In this document: positions 1-9,567 of the stretch, in pieces
How positions within the stretch are numbered: position 1 is the first letter of the stretch
Layout: every line of letters begins with the position of its first letter
Source of the DNA: Sulfurimonas sp.
GTDB lineage: Bacteria > Campylobacterota > Campylobacteria > Campylobacterales > Sulfurimonadaceae
Direction of reading: 5' to 3'
NCBI GenBank assembly: GCA_011391635.1
Contig: JAABQD010000001.1
Span: forward strand, 124,001-188,000
DNA: 64,000 bases
Notes under the pieces: generated by a model
What the model was told of the DNA's origin: nothing
Databases searched by the model: none
Seen by the model: the letters and a program-made list of their open reading frames with translations, nothing else
Translations under genes and position numbers: made by a program

Positions 1-847
1 CACCGATTGCACCTTTTTTACCATGAGTAAGAACATTTGCAACAAGTGTTGGATTGAATGTTGCTATACTAGGAGCAACTGAATCCATACCTTTACCATC
101 TGCACCATGACAAGCAGCACAAACATTAGCAAATACATCAGCACCTGCACCTTTCATGCCATTAGCAACGAATGTAGAAACAGCATCAATTTCAGCATCA
201 GTAATTGCAGCACCAGTAGCACCATTTACAAGACCATTACGATCTGGCATTGGCATTTCCATACCCAATAACTTATTGTTTGAACCATTTATAACAACAT
301 GTTTAACAGATTTAGCTTCAACTCTTTTGTTAAGATTTGCCGCTTTTCCATCAATACCATCAGCATTAATACCATGGCACACTTTACATTCTGCTAAGAA
401 AACCGATTCACCCATTTCTACCAATTTATCACCAGTAATTGACGCGTACTGTGTTTCAAATTTTGTATTATGAGCTGCACTATCTTCATTGTACTCACCT
501 ATTTGTGAATAGGCATTCACTGGATAACCCATTACAAAATACCACATACCCCATACGATAAGTGCGAAGAACAAAATTGCCCAACCCATTGGTAAATCAT
601 TTAAATACTCACCGATACCATCCCACTTCTCATCAGCTAACTGACCATCAGCAGTATCTGTTTGCATTTGACGAACATACTTGGTTACTACAAAAACTGT
701 AATAATAACGAGTGCAACTGCACCTGCTACTGCAAGCATATTGACGATATCACCGTTTAAACCACCCTCTGAACCGCTCACAGACATGTAAGTGAACAGT
801 AACATTAGAGCAGTAAAGATAATTCCCCCAAGATAAAGCTTATTCAT
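1..847 (-). CDS. ccoP: cbb3-type cytochrome c oxidase subunit III (CcoP), 3' end cut by window
   Basis: Dihaem c subunit that passes electrons to the CcoO/CcoN core of the cbb3 terminal oxidase, on the periplasmic side of the inner membrane. Reading from an ATG at 847, the protein starts MNKLYLGGIIF and has hydrophobic stretches near residues 5-22, 35-55 and 85-105. Two haem-binding sites follow: CKVCH (around 370-390) and CAACH (around 105-122). About 282 codons are present, near the usual family length, so only a short C-terminal piece lies outside the window. It is the last gene of ccoNOQP, 9 bases after ccoQ. Confidence 0.93.
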   Translation of the reverse strand, partial: MNKLYLGGIIFTALMLLFTYMSVSGSEGGLNGDIVNMLAVAGAVALVIITVFVVTKYVRQMQTDTADGQLADEKWDGIGEYLNDLPMGWAILFFALIVWGMWYFVMGYPVNAYSQIGEYNEDSAAHNTKFETQYASITGDKLVEMGESVFLAECKVCHGINADGIDGKAANLNKRVEAKSVKHVVINGSNNKLLGMEMPMPDRNGLVNGATGAAITDAEIDAVSTFVANGMKGAGADVFANVCAACHGADGKGMDSVAPSIATFNPTLVANVLTHGKKGAIG

Positions 848-856
848 ATATCTCTC

Positions 857-1060
857 CTATTTCTCTTTATCATCAGATATCGGCGACACTGGGGCATCAC
901 CGAGATCATCATGTAGTGCCATATTACTGAATTTTTCATAATCATGACCACCTACTTTCTTGTCCGTGCTATATAAATGATATATATAACTATAAAGTGC
1001 AATCACTAAAAATACAACAAGTGCGAAGTAACCATAAGCTTGAAGTTCTGCAATATTCAC
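857..1060 (-). CDS. ccoQ: cbb3-type cytochrome c oxidase subunit IV (CcoQ)
   Basis: Small 67-residue membrane protein with one transmembrane helix near residues 10-28 and an acidic, charged cytoplasmic tail. CcoQ/FixQ proteins stabilise the cbb3 complex. The call rests mainly on position between ccoO and ccoP and on size and topology, because the sequence itself is weakly conserved. Confidence 0.85.
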   Translation of the reverse strand: MNIAELQAYGYFALVVFLVIALYSYIYHLYSTDKKVGGHDYEKFSNMALHDDLGDAPVSPISDDKEK

Positions 1061-1072
1061 TACAAACCTCTA

Positions 1073-1765
1073 CTATTTAAGACTGTTCATATATGCAATT
1101 AATGCTACTATTTCTGGGATTTCACCCTTAGCAACAGCATCTTTTACATCTTGGTCTTTCATATTTGCAGCGATAACTTTTGCTTCAGCCAAAGCCAACT
1201 CATTTGCTTCTGCAATACTTGCTCCCATTTTAACAACTTTAGTTGACCCATCTTTCATAGGAACTTCTTTGTTATAAGGAACTGAGAAAAACTGAGCAAC
1301 AGTTAGCTGTTCTGCATATGCAGTTTCAACATCCGCTTTATTTGTGAACATCCATTTGTACGCAGGCATAATTGAACCTGGAACAACACTCGCTGGATTT
1401 TTCATGTGATTTTCATGCCAGTCAGTAGTTCTATAATTACCAACTCTCATTAAATCTGGACCAGTTCTTTTTGAACCCCAAAGGAATGGTCTATCATAAG
1501 CATATTCACCACTTAAAGAGTAGTGACCATAACGGTCAGTTTCTGATTTAAACGGACGAACAAGTTGTGAGTGACAAGCATTACAACTATTTTTAATATA
1601 AACATGACGACCCGTTAACTCTAGTGTAGAGTATGGAGTTGTACCGATTACAGGACGAGAAGCTTGTGCAAAGTTTGGAAGAATTTCTACTAAACCTGCG
1701 AAAGCAATCGTTACAAATATACCTACCGCAAAAAAGAACGGATGTTTTTCTAACCAATGAAACAT
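1073..1765 (-). CDS. ccoO: cbb3-type cytochrome c oxidase subunit II (CcoO)
   Basis: Monohaem cytochrome c subunit of the cbb3 oxidase, 230 residues. An N-terminal membrane anchor (about residues 8-28) is followed by a periplasmic domain with one CNACH haem site near residue 60. The segment around GSKRTGPDLMRVG contains the conserved region preceding the Met ligand of the FixO family. It lies 15 bases downstream of ccoN in the same operon. Confidence 0.95.
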   Translation of the reverse strand: MFHWLEKHPFFFAVGIFVTIAFAGLVEILPNFAQASRPVIGTTPYSTLELTGRHVYIKNSCNACHSQLVRPFKSETDRYGHYSLSGEYAYDRPFLWGSKRTGPDLMRVGNYRTTDWHENHMKNPASVVPGSIMPAYKWMFTNKADVETAYAEQLTVAQFFSVPYNKEVPMKDGSTKVVKMGASIAEANELALAEAKVIAANMKDQDVKDAVAKGEIPEIVALIAYMNSLK

Positions 1766-1780
1766 ATTATATCCTTTCTA

Positions 1781-3274
1781 TTAAGCGCCCATAGGCGAAG
1801 CATTTTGGAGCTCAGACTCTTCAACAGGACGAGCAGACATAGTTTTATAAATGTTATAAGCAAACATCAAGAAACCAACTAGGTATAATAATCCACCAAC
1901 ACCACGAATAGTGTAATATGGGTGTAAAACTGTAACTGTATCGATAAATGAGTAAGCTAAGTTACCAAATTCATCGTGTGCACGCCACATCATACCTTGA
2001 GTAATTCCAGCTATCCACATAGAAGTGAAGTATAAAACAACACCTAATGTTTGAATCCAGAATTGAGTTACCATTAATGATTTTGAATAAATCTCTCTTT
2101 TAAACACACGAGGTGCCATATGGTAAAGTGCAGCCATAATCATAAATCCAACCCAACCAAGAGTTCCATCATGTACGTGACCAACAATCCAGTCAGTAAA
2201 GTGAGCAATAGCATTAACTGATTTAATCGCTTGAATAGGACCTTCTAATGTTGAGAACATGTAAAAAGTAGAACCAAGAACCATAAATTTAATCAATGGA
2301 GATGCTGCAACTTGTTGCCACTCACCCTTCATTGTAAGAAGCATATTAATTGCAGAACCCCATGATGGTAAAATAAGGATTACAGAGAAAACTGACCCCA
2401 TAGTTTGCATCCAATCTGGAACAGTTGAATATAATAAGTGGTGTCCACCAGCCCATAAGTAAACAAACATTAATCCCCAGAAAGAGAGAAGTGATAATTT
2501 ATATGAATAGATTGCTTGACCAGATTCCTTTGGTAAGAAGTAGTAAATCATAGCAACAATAGGCACTGTAAAACCAAATGCAACTGCATTATGTCCATAC
2601 CACCACTCAACAAGAGCATCATTAGTACCAGCATACATAGAAACTGAATGCCACCAATTACCAAAACCAGATTCACCAGCAGCATTTGCTCCCAACATTG
2701 TAGGGATTTCCATATTGTTGAATAGATAAAGCATAGCTATACCTAAGAAAGAAGCGATGTAATACCAAACTGAAATGTATAATGACTTCTCACGGCGAAT
2801 ACCAATAAGACCAAATATACTTACACCAAATAAAACCCAAACAACAACGATAGCAATATCTATCGGCCATTCAAATTCAGCATACTCTTTTGAAGTAGTA
2901 ATACCTAAAAATAGTGAAGCAACTACAGCCACAACACCAACTAAATAAAGTGCAAAGTGTAATTTACCAATGAACATCAAAAATTTTGATTCTGCCATTG
3001 ATACCTTCAATACACGCTGACCAACATAATACCAAGTAGCCCAAATACCACTTAATGTAAAACCAAATATTACTGCATCTGTATGCAGTGGACGAAGACG
3101 ACTGTAGTTAGTATATTCAGCTAGACCTTCACCTAGAACAAGATTAAGTTCTGGAAATGCAAGTTGAAACGCTAATATTACACCGATGAGCATACCAACA
3201 ATTCCCAATGCAACTGTTGTGAACATAAACATCTTAGCAACCGTGTAGTCGTACTCTAATGGACGATTCTCCAT
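1781..3274 (-). CDS. ccoN: cbb3-type cytochrome c oxidase subunit I (CcoN)
   Basis: Catalytic haem-copper subunit that reduces O2 to water and pumps protons; cbb3 enzymes have high oxygen affinity and suit microaerobic life. The 497-residue polytopic protein shows the expected histidines: HTDAVIFGF for low-spin haem, WWYGHNAVAF and GGHHLLYS for CuB, and the pair in HFTDWIVGHVHDG for the haems. A strong AAGGAGG-type ribosome site lies just upstream of the ATG. It is the first gene of ccoNOQP; the 242-base region upstream holds the probable promoter. Confidence 0.97.
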   Translation of the reverse strand: MENRPLEYDYTVAKMFMFTTVALGIVGMLIGVILAFQLAFPELNLVLGEGLAEYTNYSRLRPLHTDAVIFGFTLSGIWATWYYVGQRVLKVSMAESKFLMFIGKLHFALYLVGVVAVVASLFLGITTSKEYAEFEWPIDIAIVVVWVLFGVSIFGLIGIRREKSLYISVWYYIASFLGIAMLYLFNNMEIPTMLGANAAGESGFGNWWHSVSMYAGTNDALVEWWYGHNAVAFGFTVPIVAMIYYFLPKESGQAIYSYKLSLLSFWGLMFVYLWAGGHHLLYSTVPDWMQTMGSVFSVILILPSWGSAINMLLTMKGEWQQVAASPLIKFMVLGSTFYMFSTLEGPIQAIKSVNAIAHFTDWIVGHVHDGTLGWVGFMIMAALYHMAPRVFKREIYSKSLMVTQFWIQTLGVVLYFTSMWIAGITQGMMWRAHDEFGNLAYSFIDTVTVLHPYYTIRGVGGLLYLVGFLMFAYNIYKTMSARPVEESELQNASPMGA

Positions 3275-3327
3275 ATATAGCCTCCTTAAAGATTCAAAGC
3301 AATTATGCCTAATTAATCGAAGATAAA

Positions 3328-3344
3328 TTAATTAGACTAATTAA
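3328..3344. promoter_or_regulatory. Perfect palindrome upstream of ccoN, possible operator
   Basis: The 17 bases read TTAATTAG-A-CTAATTAA, an 8+1+8 inverted repeat. It lies about 54 bases before the ccoN start, just downstream of a possible minus-strand -10 element (TATTAT near 3348-3354). The position fits a repressor or oxygen-responsive operator. The regulator is unknown, and AT-rich palindromes can arise by chance. Confidence 0.4.
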
Positions 3345-3474
3345 CCTTGTATAATATCAATACAATTGTTTAAGTAATCTTAATTTTTCGTGGATTCACT
3401 GCAAATTTGAATATTTATTATTTTTTTGTTTACTTTTGGATTTTTATATTCATTTAAGTATGTAGTTTTGAAGA

Positions 3475-3500
3475 AATTCAAGGCAAAAACACCTTGAATT
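3475..3500 (-). terminator. Hairpin after carA
   Basis: Inverted repeat AATTCAAGG / CCTTGAATT with an 8-base loop, 17 bases past the carA stop. No clear U-run follows the stem on the minus strand, so intrinsic termination is only possible, not shown. Confidence 0.4.
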
Positions 3501-3516
3501 ATGTAAAGAGGTGACT

Positions 3517-4644
3517 TTATCTTTTAATTAAAGTCAAAAATTCATTAAAAATATATCGGCTCTCTTTAGGTCCAGGACTAGATTCTGGGTGGTGTTGTAC
3601 TGAAAAAATAGGTGCATTATTGTACTTAAGACCTTCAATCGTATTATCAAAAAGATTTACATGGGTTACTTCTGCTATTTCAATAATATTTTCAGGAACA
3701 TTGTAATTATGGTTTTGTGCCGTTATCTCTACAAATCCTGTTTTAATATTTTTTACAGGATGATTTCCACCATGATGTCCAAACTTTAATTTAAATGTAT
3801 CATAACCATGAGAAATAGAAAGAAGTTGATGCCCCAAACAAATTCCGAACATTGGTATTTTCGCTGCTATAAGTTTCTTAATTTGTTCTTGCTCTTTTTT
3901 AAGTACAAGAGGATCACCCGGTCCGTTCGATAAGAACACACCATCAAGCTCTTTGTTTTTATATTTTGCAATCAACTCATCCGCTTGGAAATCATTAGGA
4001 ATAACTTCTACGCCCATTTTTGCTTGTACTAACTCATTTAAAATATTTCTTTTTACCCCAAAATCAATTACTGCTATATTTGCTTCGGCATGTGGAGCAG
4101 TTTCATACTCAAATGCATCATTTGCGTATGTGCCCGAAGTATGTTTATACGCTTGTTTTGTACTCACTTGTTCAATATAATTGACATCTTCAATTCTTGG
4201 TGCATTTTCTAAAATCTTTTTGAGCTCAGCTTTATCACTAGTTGTTGTAGAAGCTACCATCATCATAGCTCCCTCTTTGCGAATCATTTTCGTTAAAAAT
4301 CTCGTATCTATATCACAAATACCTAAAATATTATATTGAATTAGAAACTCTTTTAAAGAGCCTTCTGCTCGAAAGTTAGAGTATCTTTCTTGATATTTTC
4401 TAACTATCATTCCCTTTGCATGGGCTTTACTGCTCTCCATATCTTGTGCATTCACACCAACATTACCTATTTCTGGCATGGTAAATGTTACAAACTGTCC
4501 TGCATACGAAGGGTCTGACATAATCTCTTGGTAGCCACTCAAAGAGGTATTAAAGACTATCTCGCCAACACTCGTACCCTCTGCTCCAAAACTTTTTGCT
4601 TCTAAAAAAGTACCATTCTCCAGATATATCCAGATTTTACTCAT
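3517..4644 (-). CDS. carA: Carbamoyl-phosphate synthase small (glutaminase) chain
   Basis: Hydrolyses glutamine and delivers ammonia to CarB for carbamoyl phosphate, the precursor of arginine and pyrimidines. The N-terminal CPSase small-chain domain (MSKIWIYLENGTFLEAKSFG) is followed by a class I amidotransferase domain with nucleophile motif GICLGHQLL and catalytic HHPE (SVQHHPESSPGP). Its 375 residues are the usual length. The start codon overlaps the stop of the DUF507 gene by one base (TAATG). No carB is present. One copy of the dispersed word lies inside the gene at 4087-4095, read as PHA. Confidence 0.97.
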   Translation of the reverse strand: MSKIWIYLENGTFLEAKSFGAEGTSVGEIVFNTSLSGYQEIMSDPSYAGQFVTFTMPEIGNVGVNAQDMESSKAHAKGMIVRKYQERYSNFRAEGSLKEFLIQYNILGICDIDTRFLTKMIRKEGAMMMVASTTTSDKAELKKILENAPRIEDVNYIEQVSTKQAYKHTSGTYANDAFEYETAPHAEANIAVIDFGVKRNILNELVQAKMGVEVIPNDFQADELIAKYKNKELDGVFLSNGPGDPLVLKKEQEQIKKLIAAKIPMFGICLGHQLLSISHGYDTFKLKFGHHGGNHPVKNIKTGFVEITAQNHNYNVPENIIEIAEVTHVNLFDNTIEGLKYNNAPIFSVQHHPESSPGPKESRYIFNEFLTLIKR

Positions 4645-5195
4645 TATTCCATACCTCTTTTCATTAATTCTTCTCTATATAATTTTTCATGTAAAATTTC
4701 AAACTCATCCGTTCCAGGAATATATTTTTTCTTATAAGTTCTTATTTTATCCATAACAATATCTTCTATCTTCGAGCTATCTGCTATAAAAGATGTAATT
4801 GCATTATAAATAATATTTTTAATTCTATTTTCTGTTACTTCAAAATGAATTAAATCTTCTTCATATAACTCATCCAATATTTTGTGCGATATGTCAGAAT
4901 ATCTCTCTTCATAATTGAGAATAACGCCAAATTCAGGTGCTAATTTCTTTTTTATCATAAAAAATAGTTGTCTCTCATCCACTAGCATAAAGTCTATCTC
5001 TTCTTCATTTTCTTCACAAATTGTGTGTACTTTCTCCTCAAGAGCCAACTCTCGTTTTACACTATCTGTCAAGATTTTTTCTGCTTCATGAGCTATCGCT
5101 TCAAGACCTTTAGTCATAGTCACTGTGCCACTAAGATTTAAGTCTATTGCAATTTTGTTAGATATGTGAGGTATAGTTTTTAGTGATATTTTCAT
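4644..5195 (-). CDS. DUF507 family protein
   Basis: Soluble protein of 183 residues beginning MKISLKTIPHISNKIAIDL, rich in charged helices and without a signal peptide. It resembles the DUF507 family found next to carA in Campylobacterota. Its function is unknown. The one-base overlap with carA suggests translational coupling. Confidence 0.75.
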   Translation of the reverse strand: MKISLKTIPHISNKIAIDLNLSGTVTMTKGLEAIAHEAEKILTDSVKRELALEEKVHTICEENEEEIDFMLVDERQLFFMIKKKLAPEFGVILNYEERYSDISHKILDELYEEDLIHFEVTENRIKNIIYNAITSFIADSSKIEDIVMDKIRTYKKKYIPGTDEFEILHEKLYREELMKRGME

Positions 5196-5276
5196 GAATA
5201 GACCCTGCTTAAAATTAAATTGAGATATTTTACAATAACTAAAGTAAAGATATGATTAGAGCAAAAAGAGAGAAAA

Positions 5277-5786
5277 TTATTTATTAAGAGATGCTGTTAT
5301 TTCTGACGCTTTTTTTGCATCCATTTTTGTCAAAATTTCACCTACTGTTTTAGGCTGTAGAGAGTGCAAAATACTCACAGATTCATTTATATCCATACTC
5401 GATAAGATAGCGGCGGCGGCAGATGCTTTCATTTTTGAAAATGTTTGTGTTATATTATTCATTTTAGTATCTTTTATCTGTTTCAAAACATCTTCATTTT
5501 TACTCAGCATTGTTTTAACAGATTCTTCTTTTTGAGCAATGTCTGCCAATTTTTTATCAACACCCTCTTCTTTTTGTGTTATTTGCGTTTCTCGTTTTTT
5601 CAAAAGTTCTTCAGTAGCTACCTTAAGAGCATCAAGAGCTTGTTTTTGCTCATCTATTCTCTCTAATTCAACCAAAAGTTCACTTTTTCTCTCTTTAAAT
5701 ATTTCAGTACACTCAAATAATTTTTCACTTGTCTCTAACGATAATAAAGAAGATAAAGTTACCATAACCAATAGTATTATTCTCAT
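5277..5786 (-). CDS. MotE-like flagellar protein (MgtE N-domain type)
   Basis: Starting at the ATG at 5786, the product has a signal peptide (MRIILLVMVTLSSLLSL), a long charged coiled coil (about residues 20-115) and a C-terminal MgtE intracellular-domain-like segment (AAAAILSSMDINESVSILHSL ... KMDAKKASEITASL). This architecture matches MotE, a periplasmic chaperone for the flagellar motor. An upstream in-frame ATG at 5819 would put a poor leader before the signal peptide; an AGGT site precedes 5786. It follows the FliJ-like gene by 10 bases, which supports a flagellar role. Confidence 0.7.
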   Translation of the reverse strand: MRIILLVMVTLSSLLSLETSEKLFECTEIFKERKSELLVELERIDEQKQALDALKVATEELLKKRETQITQKEEGVDKKLADIAQKEESVKTMLSKNEDVLKQIKDTKMNNITQTFSKMKASAAAAILSSMDINESVSILHSLQPKTVGEILTKMDAKKASEITASLNK

Positions 5787-5796
5787 ACCTGCACCT

Positions 5797-6219
5797 TTAA
5801 TTATGACTTTTTCTGGCATGTGTCATAAGAGCGACCTCGTCCAAGTTTTTTGCTTCTTCAATTTTTCTTTTTTTAAGTATTTTTTTTATCTCTTCAAGCT
5901 CTAAATATTTAAATTTTTCATGCTCAATCATATCAGATTTAAGCTGTTCTTTTGCAAGAGCTACCTGTTGCTTAGAAAACTCAAGCCATTGATGATTGTT
6001 CTCGATAATCTCTCTTTGTGAGTGTAAAAGTGTTCTATTGGCTATCATCGCAGAGATACTACCCCGCGTTGGAGCATCTATCTCTTCTAAAGATTTATAG
6101 GAGAGTTCAAGTGCAATTGTCGCACTATTTAAATCTGCATTTGCTCTTTGAACAACCCGTTCACTCTTATCCATAGCACTTTTTTTTAAAGTTACAAGAG
6201 AGCTAAAACGAGTTTTCAT
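5797..6219 (-). CDS. fliJ: FliJ-like flagellar export protein
   Basis: About 140 residues, almost entirely charged alpha-helix of coiled-coil type, starting MKTRFSSLVTLKKSAMDKSE as FliJ proteins do. FliJ is the central stalk of the flagellar type III export ATPase. The alternative GTG at 6225 lies inside the dispersed word; the ATG at 6219 is preferred because FliJ proteins begin there. The word itself (GTGGAA) then sits at the ribosome-binding position. It is followed closely by the MotE-like gene. Confidence 0.7.
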   Translation of the reverse strand: MKTRFSSLVTLKKSAMDKSERVVQRANADLNSATIALELSYKSLEEIDAPTRGSISAMIANRTLLHSQREIIENNHQWLEFSKQQVALAKEQLKSDMIEHEKFKYLELEEIKKILKKRKIEEAKNLDEVALMTHARKSHN

Positions 6220-6232
6220 TTCCACATGCCAA
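6220..6232. repeat. Dispersed word copy filling the purA-fliJ gap
   Basis: A full TTCCACATGCCAA copy occupies the 13 bases between the purA stop and the fliJ-like start. On the minus strand it reads GGCATGTGGAA, so it may also act as the ribosome site of the downstream gene. Confidence 0.85.
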
Positions 6233-7480
6233 CTATAATATTATTGTATCGTCTCTCTCTGGAGATGTAGATATGATACCTACTTTGGTTTTTGTAATTT
6301 CCTCAATCGCCAGAATATACTCTCTCGCCTCTTTTGGAAGTTCTTCAAGTGTTCTTGCACCAACAGATTTATCCCAACCTTTAAATGATTTATAAATCGG
6401 TTTTACATCTTCTAAATTCGCAGGCATATAATCTATCTCTGTACCATCAAGCTCATACGCTACACATACTTTTACTTCCGAAAATCCATCCAAAACATCC
6501 AGTTTCATAAGTGCGAGTTCGTCACAACCATTGAGACGACTTGCATATTTTGTAGCAATAGCATCGAACCAGCCACAGCGTCTTGCTCTTCCTGTAGTCG
6601 TTCCAAATTCATGTCCTTGTTTGCCCAATCTTTTTCCATCTTCGCCTAAATCTTCACTTGGAAAAGGTCCATTCCCAACGCGTGTACAGTATGCTTTTAC
6701 AATACCTGTTACTTTTCCAATATCTTTTGGATTGATGCCAAGACCAGCACATGCACCAGCACTTACAGTTGCACTTGAAGTGACATATGGGTAAGTTCCA
6801 TGGTCGATGTCAAGCATTGTCCCTTGAGCACCTTCTAAAAGAATTTTTTTGTTTGCGTCAAGGGCATTCCAAACCATTTGTGTCGTATCTGTAATAAATG
6901 GAGCAAGTTTGGCTTTATACTCTTGTAGCTCTGCTAAAAGTTCCTCTTGTTTGGGTGTTTGTATTTCAAAAACATCAAAGATTGCTCTATTTTGCTCAAA
7001 ATACTCTAAAATAGAAGCACAAAGTTTTGTAGGGTTTAAAAGTTCACCCACTCTAAATCCAACACGATTAATTTTATCTGAATATGCAGGTCCGATTCCT
7101 TTTCCTGTTGTACCAATGGCTTTATCGCCTTTGAGTCTCTCTCTTGCTTGATCTATCAAAGAGTGATAAGGAAGGTTCAGATGTGCTTTGTCTGAGATAA
7201 AAAGACGACCCTCTAAACCCTCAAATTGAACCATCTCTTTTATGATAGACTCAGGTGAAAGAACAACACCATTACCTACTACATTGATAGCTTTAGGATT
7301 GAGGACGCCCGATGGGATAAGATGAAGAGCATATCGCACACCATCCACCCAAATAGTATGTCCAGCATTATGACCGCCTTGACTTCTACAAACCATGTCA
7401 TACTCTTTTGCGAGTCTATCTACAATTTTACCTTTTCCCTCATCGCCCCACTGGATGCCTACAATCAAATCTGCTTTCAT
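6233..7480 (-). CDS. purA: Adenylosuccinate synthetase
   Basis: Forms adenylosuccinate from IMP, aspartate and GTP in AMP synthesis. The phosphate loop [10 protein letters not shown] follows the start [11 protein letters not shown], with HNAGHT and the [11 protein letters not shown] and [10 protein letters not shown] signatures further on. From the ATG at 7480 the protein has 415 residues, the family norm; an AGAGGA ribosome site lies 7 bases upstream. An upstream in-frame start at 7543 would overlap hisZ and add a non-conserved leader, so it is rejected. Confidence 0.97.
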   Translation of the reverse strand: MKADLIVGIQWGDEGKGKIVDRLAKEYDMVCRSQGGHNAGHTIWVDGVRYALHLIPSGVLNPKAINVVGNGVVLSPESIIKEMVQFEGLEGRLFISDKAHLNLPYHSLIDQARERLKGDKAIGTTGKGIGPAYSDKINRVGFRVGELLNPTKLCASILEYFEQNRAIFDVFEIQTPKQEELLAELQEYKAKLAPFITDTTQMVWNALDANKKILLEGAQGTMLDIDHGTYPYVTSSATVSAGACAGLGINPKDIGKVTGIVKAYCTRVGNGPFPSEDLGEDGKRLGKQGHEFGTTTGRARRCGWFDAIATKYASRLNGCDELALMKLDVLDGFSEVKVCVAYELDGTEIDYMPANLEDVKPIYKSFKGWDKSVGARTLEELPKEAREYILAIEEITKTKVGIISTSPERDDTIIL

Positions 7481-7499
7481 ATTTTCCTCTTTAAATCTA

Positions 7500-8348
7500 T
7501 TATTTAGTAAGTGCTTCGCACAGCGTATCTGTATAGATTGCAAATCCCACAGAAGTTAACTCTTCATTTTTGTATCTTCCACCGCGGGCATACACTTCAT
7601 TTTTATGTATAACTCTGCAAAACAGCTCATCATAGTAAAGCATCTCAGCATAATATATTGGTGCTAAAACACTATTTTTACATGACATTTTAGAACATAA
7701 ATCTCTCATTTTTTGAAGCTCTACCTTTATGGCATGTGGAGCTATTTCTAAGAGTTCATCTACTTGTTCCACATGCTGAAGGTAAACAAGTTTTTCTAAC
7801 CATTTTACATTTAAATTCAGAAGTTTTTCTATATTGATATGGCGAAAATCATCAAGTGTAAGCTTTTCAAACATCTCTGACACTATTTGTGGAATTCTCA
7901 TATTAGATATTTGCAACAAAGGCTGAAGTTCAAGTTTGTCAAAAATACTCACTGCTAACTTCATCACGGAAGCAAGATTTGCTTCACCCATATATTCTAC
8001 ACCTACTTGATACTGCTCTATCGAAGGATAACGAAAAACTGGTTGTATATAGAACCACTTTTTATGCTCTGTGTTGCGTCCTAATCTTTTTTCAATAATT
8101 CTTACAACATCAATTGTTGAATCTGCTCTTAGGCTCATATTATTATTCTTCGCATCACTGAGTCGAATGAGCTCTTTTTCATCAGCAATACTGAGATGTT
8201 GATGATAAGAAAACACAGGTGTCACTATCTCTTCAAAGCCATTCAAATAGAGTATTTCACTCGCGATTTGCTCTATTTTTCTCTTAACTTTTGCTGACTC
8301 TCCAAAATAAAGCTTAGAGCCATTTGGTATCTCATGCTCTAAAATCAT
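7500..8348 (-). CDS. hisZ: ATP phosphoribosyltransferase regulatory subunit HisZ
   Basis: Class II aminoacyl-tRNA synthetase-like protein that lacks ligase activity and regulates a short-form HisG, the first enzyme of histidine synthesis. It starts [19 protein letters not shown] and shows the HisRS-like motif [11 protein letters not shown]. It has 282 residues. The preferred start is 8348; an in-frame ATG at 8372 overlaps the upstream aminotransferase gene. hisG is not in the window. A dispersed word lies at 7730-7740. Confidence 0.88.
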   Translation of the reverse strand: MILEHEIPNGSKLYFGESAKVKRKIEQIASEILYLNGFEEIVTPVFSYHQHLSIADEKELIRLSDAKNNNMSLRADSTIDVVRIIEKRLGRNTEHKKWFYIQPVFRYPSIEQYQVGVEYMGEANLASVMKLAVSIFDKLELQPLLQISNMRIPQIVSEMFEKLTLDDFRHINIEKLLNLNVKWLEKLVYLQHVEQVDELLEIAPHAIKVELQKMRDLCSKMSCKNSVLAPIYYAEMLYYDELFCRVIHKNEVYARGGRYKNEELTSVGFAIYTDTLCEALTK

Positions 8349-8361
8349 TGTTATACCAACC

Positions 8362-9468
8362 CTATTTTTCAAAAATTATTTGATTAAAAACTCTGTTCGC
8401 ACTTCCATCATATGCTCTACGACCAAGCTTACTAAGTACCAATTCAATAGAATTTACAACCCACGCCATTTCATAGATAGGAATCAATCCCATCTGATTA
8501 ATACGAAAAATTTTACCCTCTAAGTGGTCTTGCCCACCTGCTACATTAACGCTAAACTCATTTTTAAGTATTTTTCGTATCGCTGAAGCATCAATATCAG
8601 CAATTGTAGTCATAGATTTCGCAGGAGTTGTTGGATAAACATAGAGTCCTATCGCTTCAAGTGAAGCTTGTACCGCTTCAGCTCTTAATGCTGTATCTTT
8701 GTATAATTTTTCTAAGCCACCAGATTTTTCTATACTCTCAAAAATCTCCAACAAGCCTATAATAAGTGTCGTTGCTGCAGTCCAAGCTGTTGTATTTTTT
8801 CTTTGTGATTTAATCTCTGTTGCTAAGTTAAAGTAGTACCCTTTTCCCTTACCTATCTTATCCAAAGCTTTTAAACTTAATCCCATCATCGAAAGTCCTG
8901 GAGGGAGCATAAATGCTTTTTGACTTCCAGCCAAAATTGCATCGATATTTGTCACATCTATCTTTTCTACACCAATTGCTGTAATGCCATCAGCGATTAC
9001 CATGATATTAGGATTCATCTCTTTAACAGCTTTTGCAATCTCTTCAACTGGATGACGAAGTCCACCTGCTGATTCACTTATTTGCACAGCGATAGCATCA
9101 ATATCACTATTATTTTTAATAGCTTCAATTACTTCATTTACGCTTACTGCTGTGTCCCACTCATTTTTGATTTCAACATTTTTGAGACCATTCGCAAGTG
9201 CAATTTTTCCAAATCGCTCACCAAATTTTCCTGAGTTTACATTCAAAAGTGTGTTATGACAAAGATTGATAACTGCTGCTTCCATAGCACCTGTTCCACT
9301 CGAAGAGAGCATAACGACTTCATCAGTATTAAAGATTTTAAAAAGATGCTCTCTTGTTTTTTCAAAAATTGCTTCAAATTCTGGTGTGCGATGGTGCATC
9401 GTCTCATCAGACATTGCATTACGGACATTTTGTGGTACTGGAGTTGGACCAGGAGTAAAAAGTAACAT
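8362..9468 (-). CDS. PLP-dependent class V aminotransferase (serine/alanine-glyoxylate type)
   Basis: A 368-residue fold-type I enzyme starting MLLFTPGPTPVPQNV with the family motif HHRTPEF and the PLP lysine in AGSQKAFMLPPG. Relatives are annotated as serine-glyoxylate or alanine-glyoxylate transaminase, or as a 42 kDa hydrogenase-associated subunit. The actual substrates cannot be read from the sequence. It overlaps or abuts hisZ, suggesting shared transcription. Confidence 0.88.
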   Translation of the reverse strand: MLLFTPGPTPVPQNVRNAMSDETMHHRTPEFEAIFEKTREHLFKIFNTDEVVMLSSSGTGAMEAAVINLCHNTLLNVNSGKFGERFGKIALANGLKNVEIKNEWDTAVSVNEVIEAIKNNSDIDAIAVQISESAGGLRHPVEEIAKAVKEMNPNIMVIADGITAIGVEKIDVTNIDAILAGSQKAFMLPPGLSMMGLSLKALDKIGKGKGYYFNLATEIKSQRKNTTAWTAATTLIIGLLEIFESIEKSGGLEKLYKDTALRAEAVQASLEAIGLYVYPTTPAKSMTTIADIDASAIRKILKNEFSVNVAGGQDHLEGKIFRINQMGLIPIYEMAWVVNSIELVLSKLGRRAYDGSANRVFNQIIFEK

Positions 9469-9567
9469 TGGATTGTTCCTAAAAATTAATATATTTCAAA
9501 ACCTCGCATTATATCCAAAAAGTTGATTACTTGAGAGGTTTTTTTCCGATTTGCTAATTGAAAAGGG

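Noticed and set aside
156-473. Open frame of 105 codons on the plus strand
   Set aside because: It lies wholly within ccoP on the other strand, which has two haem motifs in frame; the plus-strand frame has no recognisable features.
5539-5904. Plus-strand frame of 121 codons over the MotE- and FliJ-like genes
   Set aside because: It is the antisense of coiled-coil coding sequence; hydrophobic residues arise from reverse reading of Lys/Glu-rich codons.
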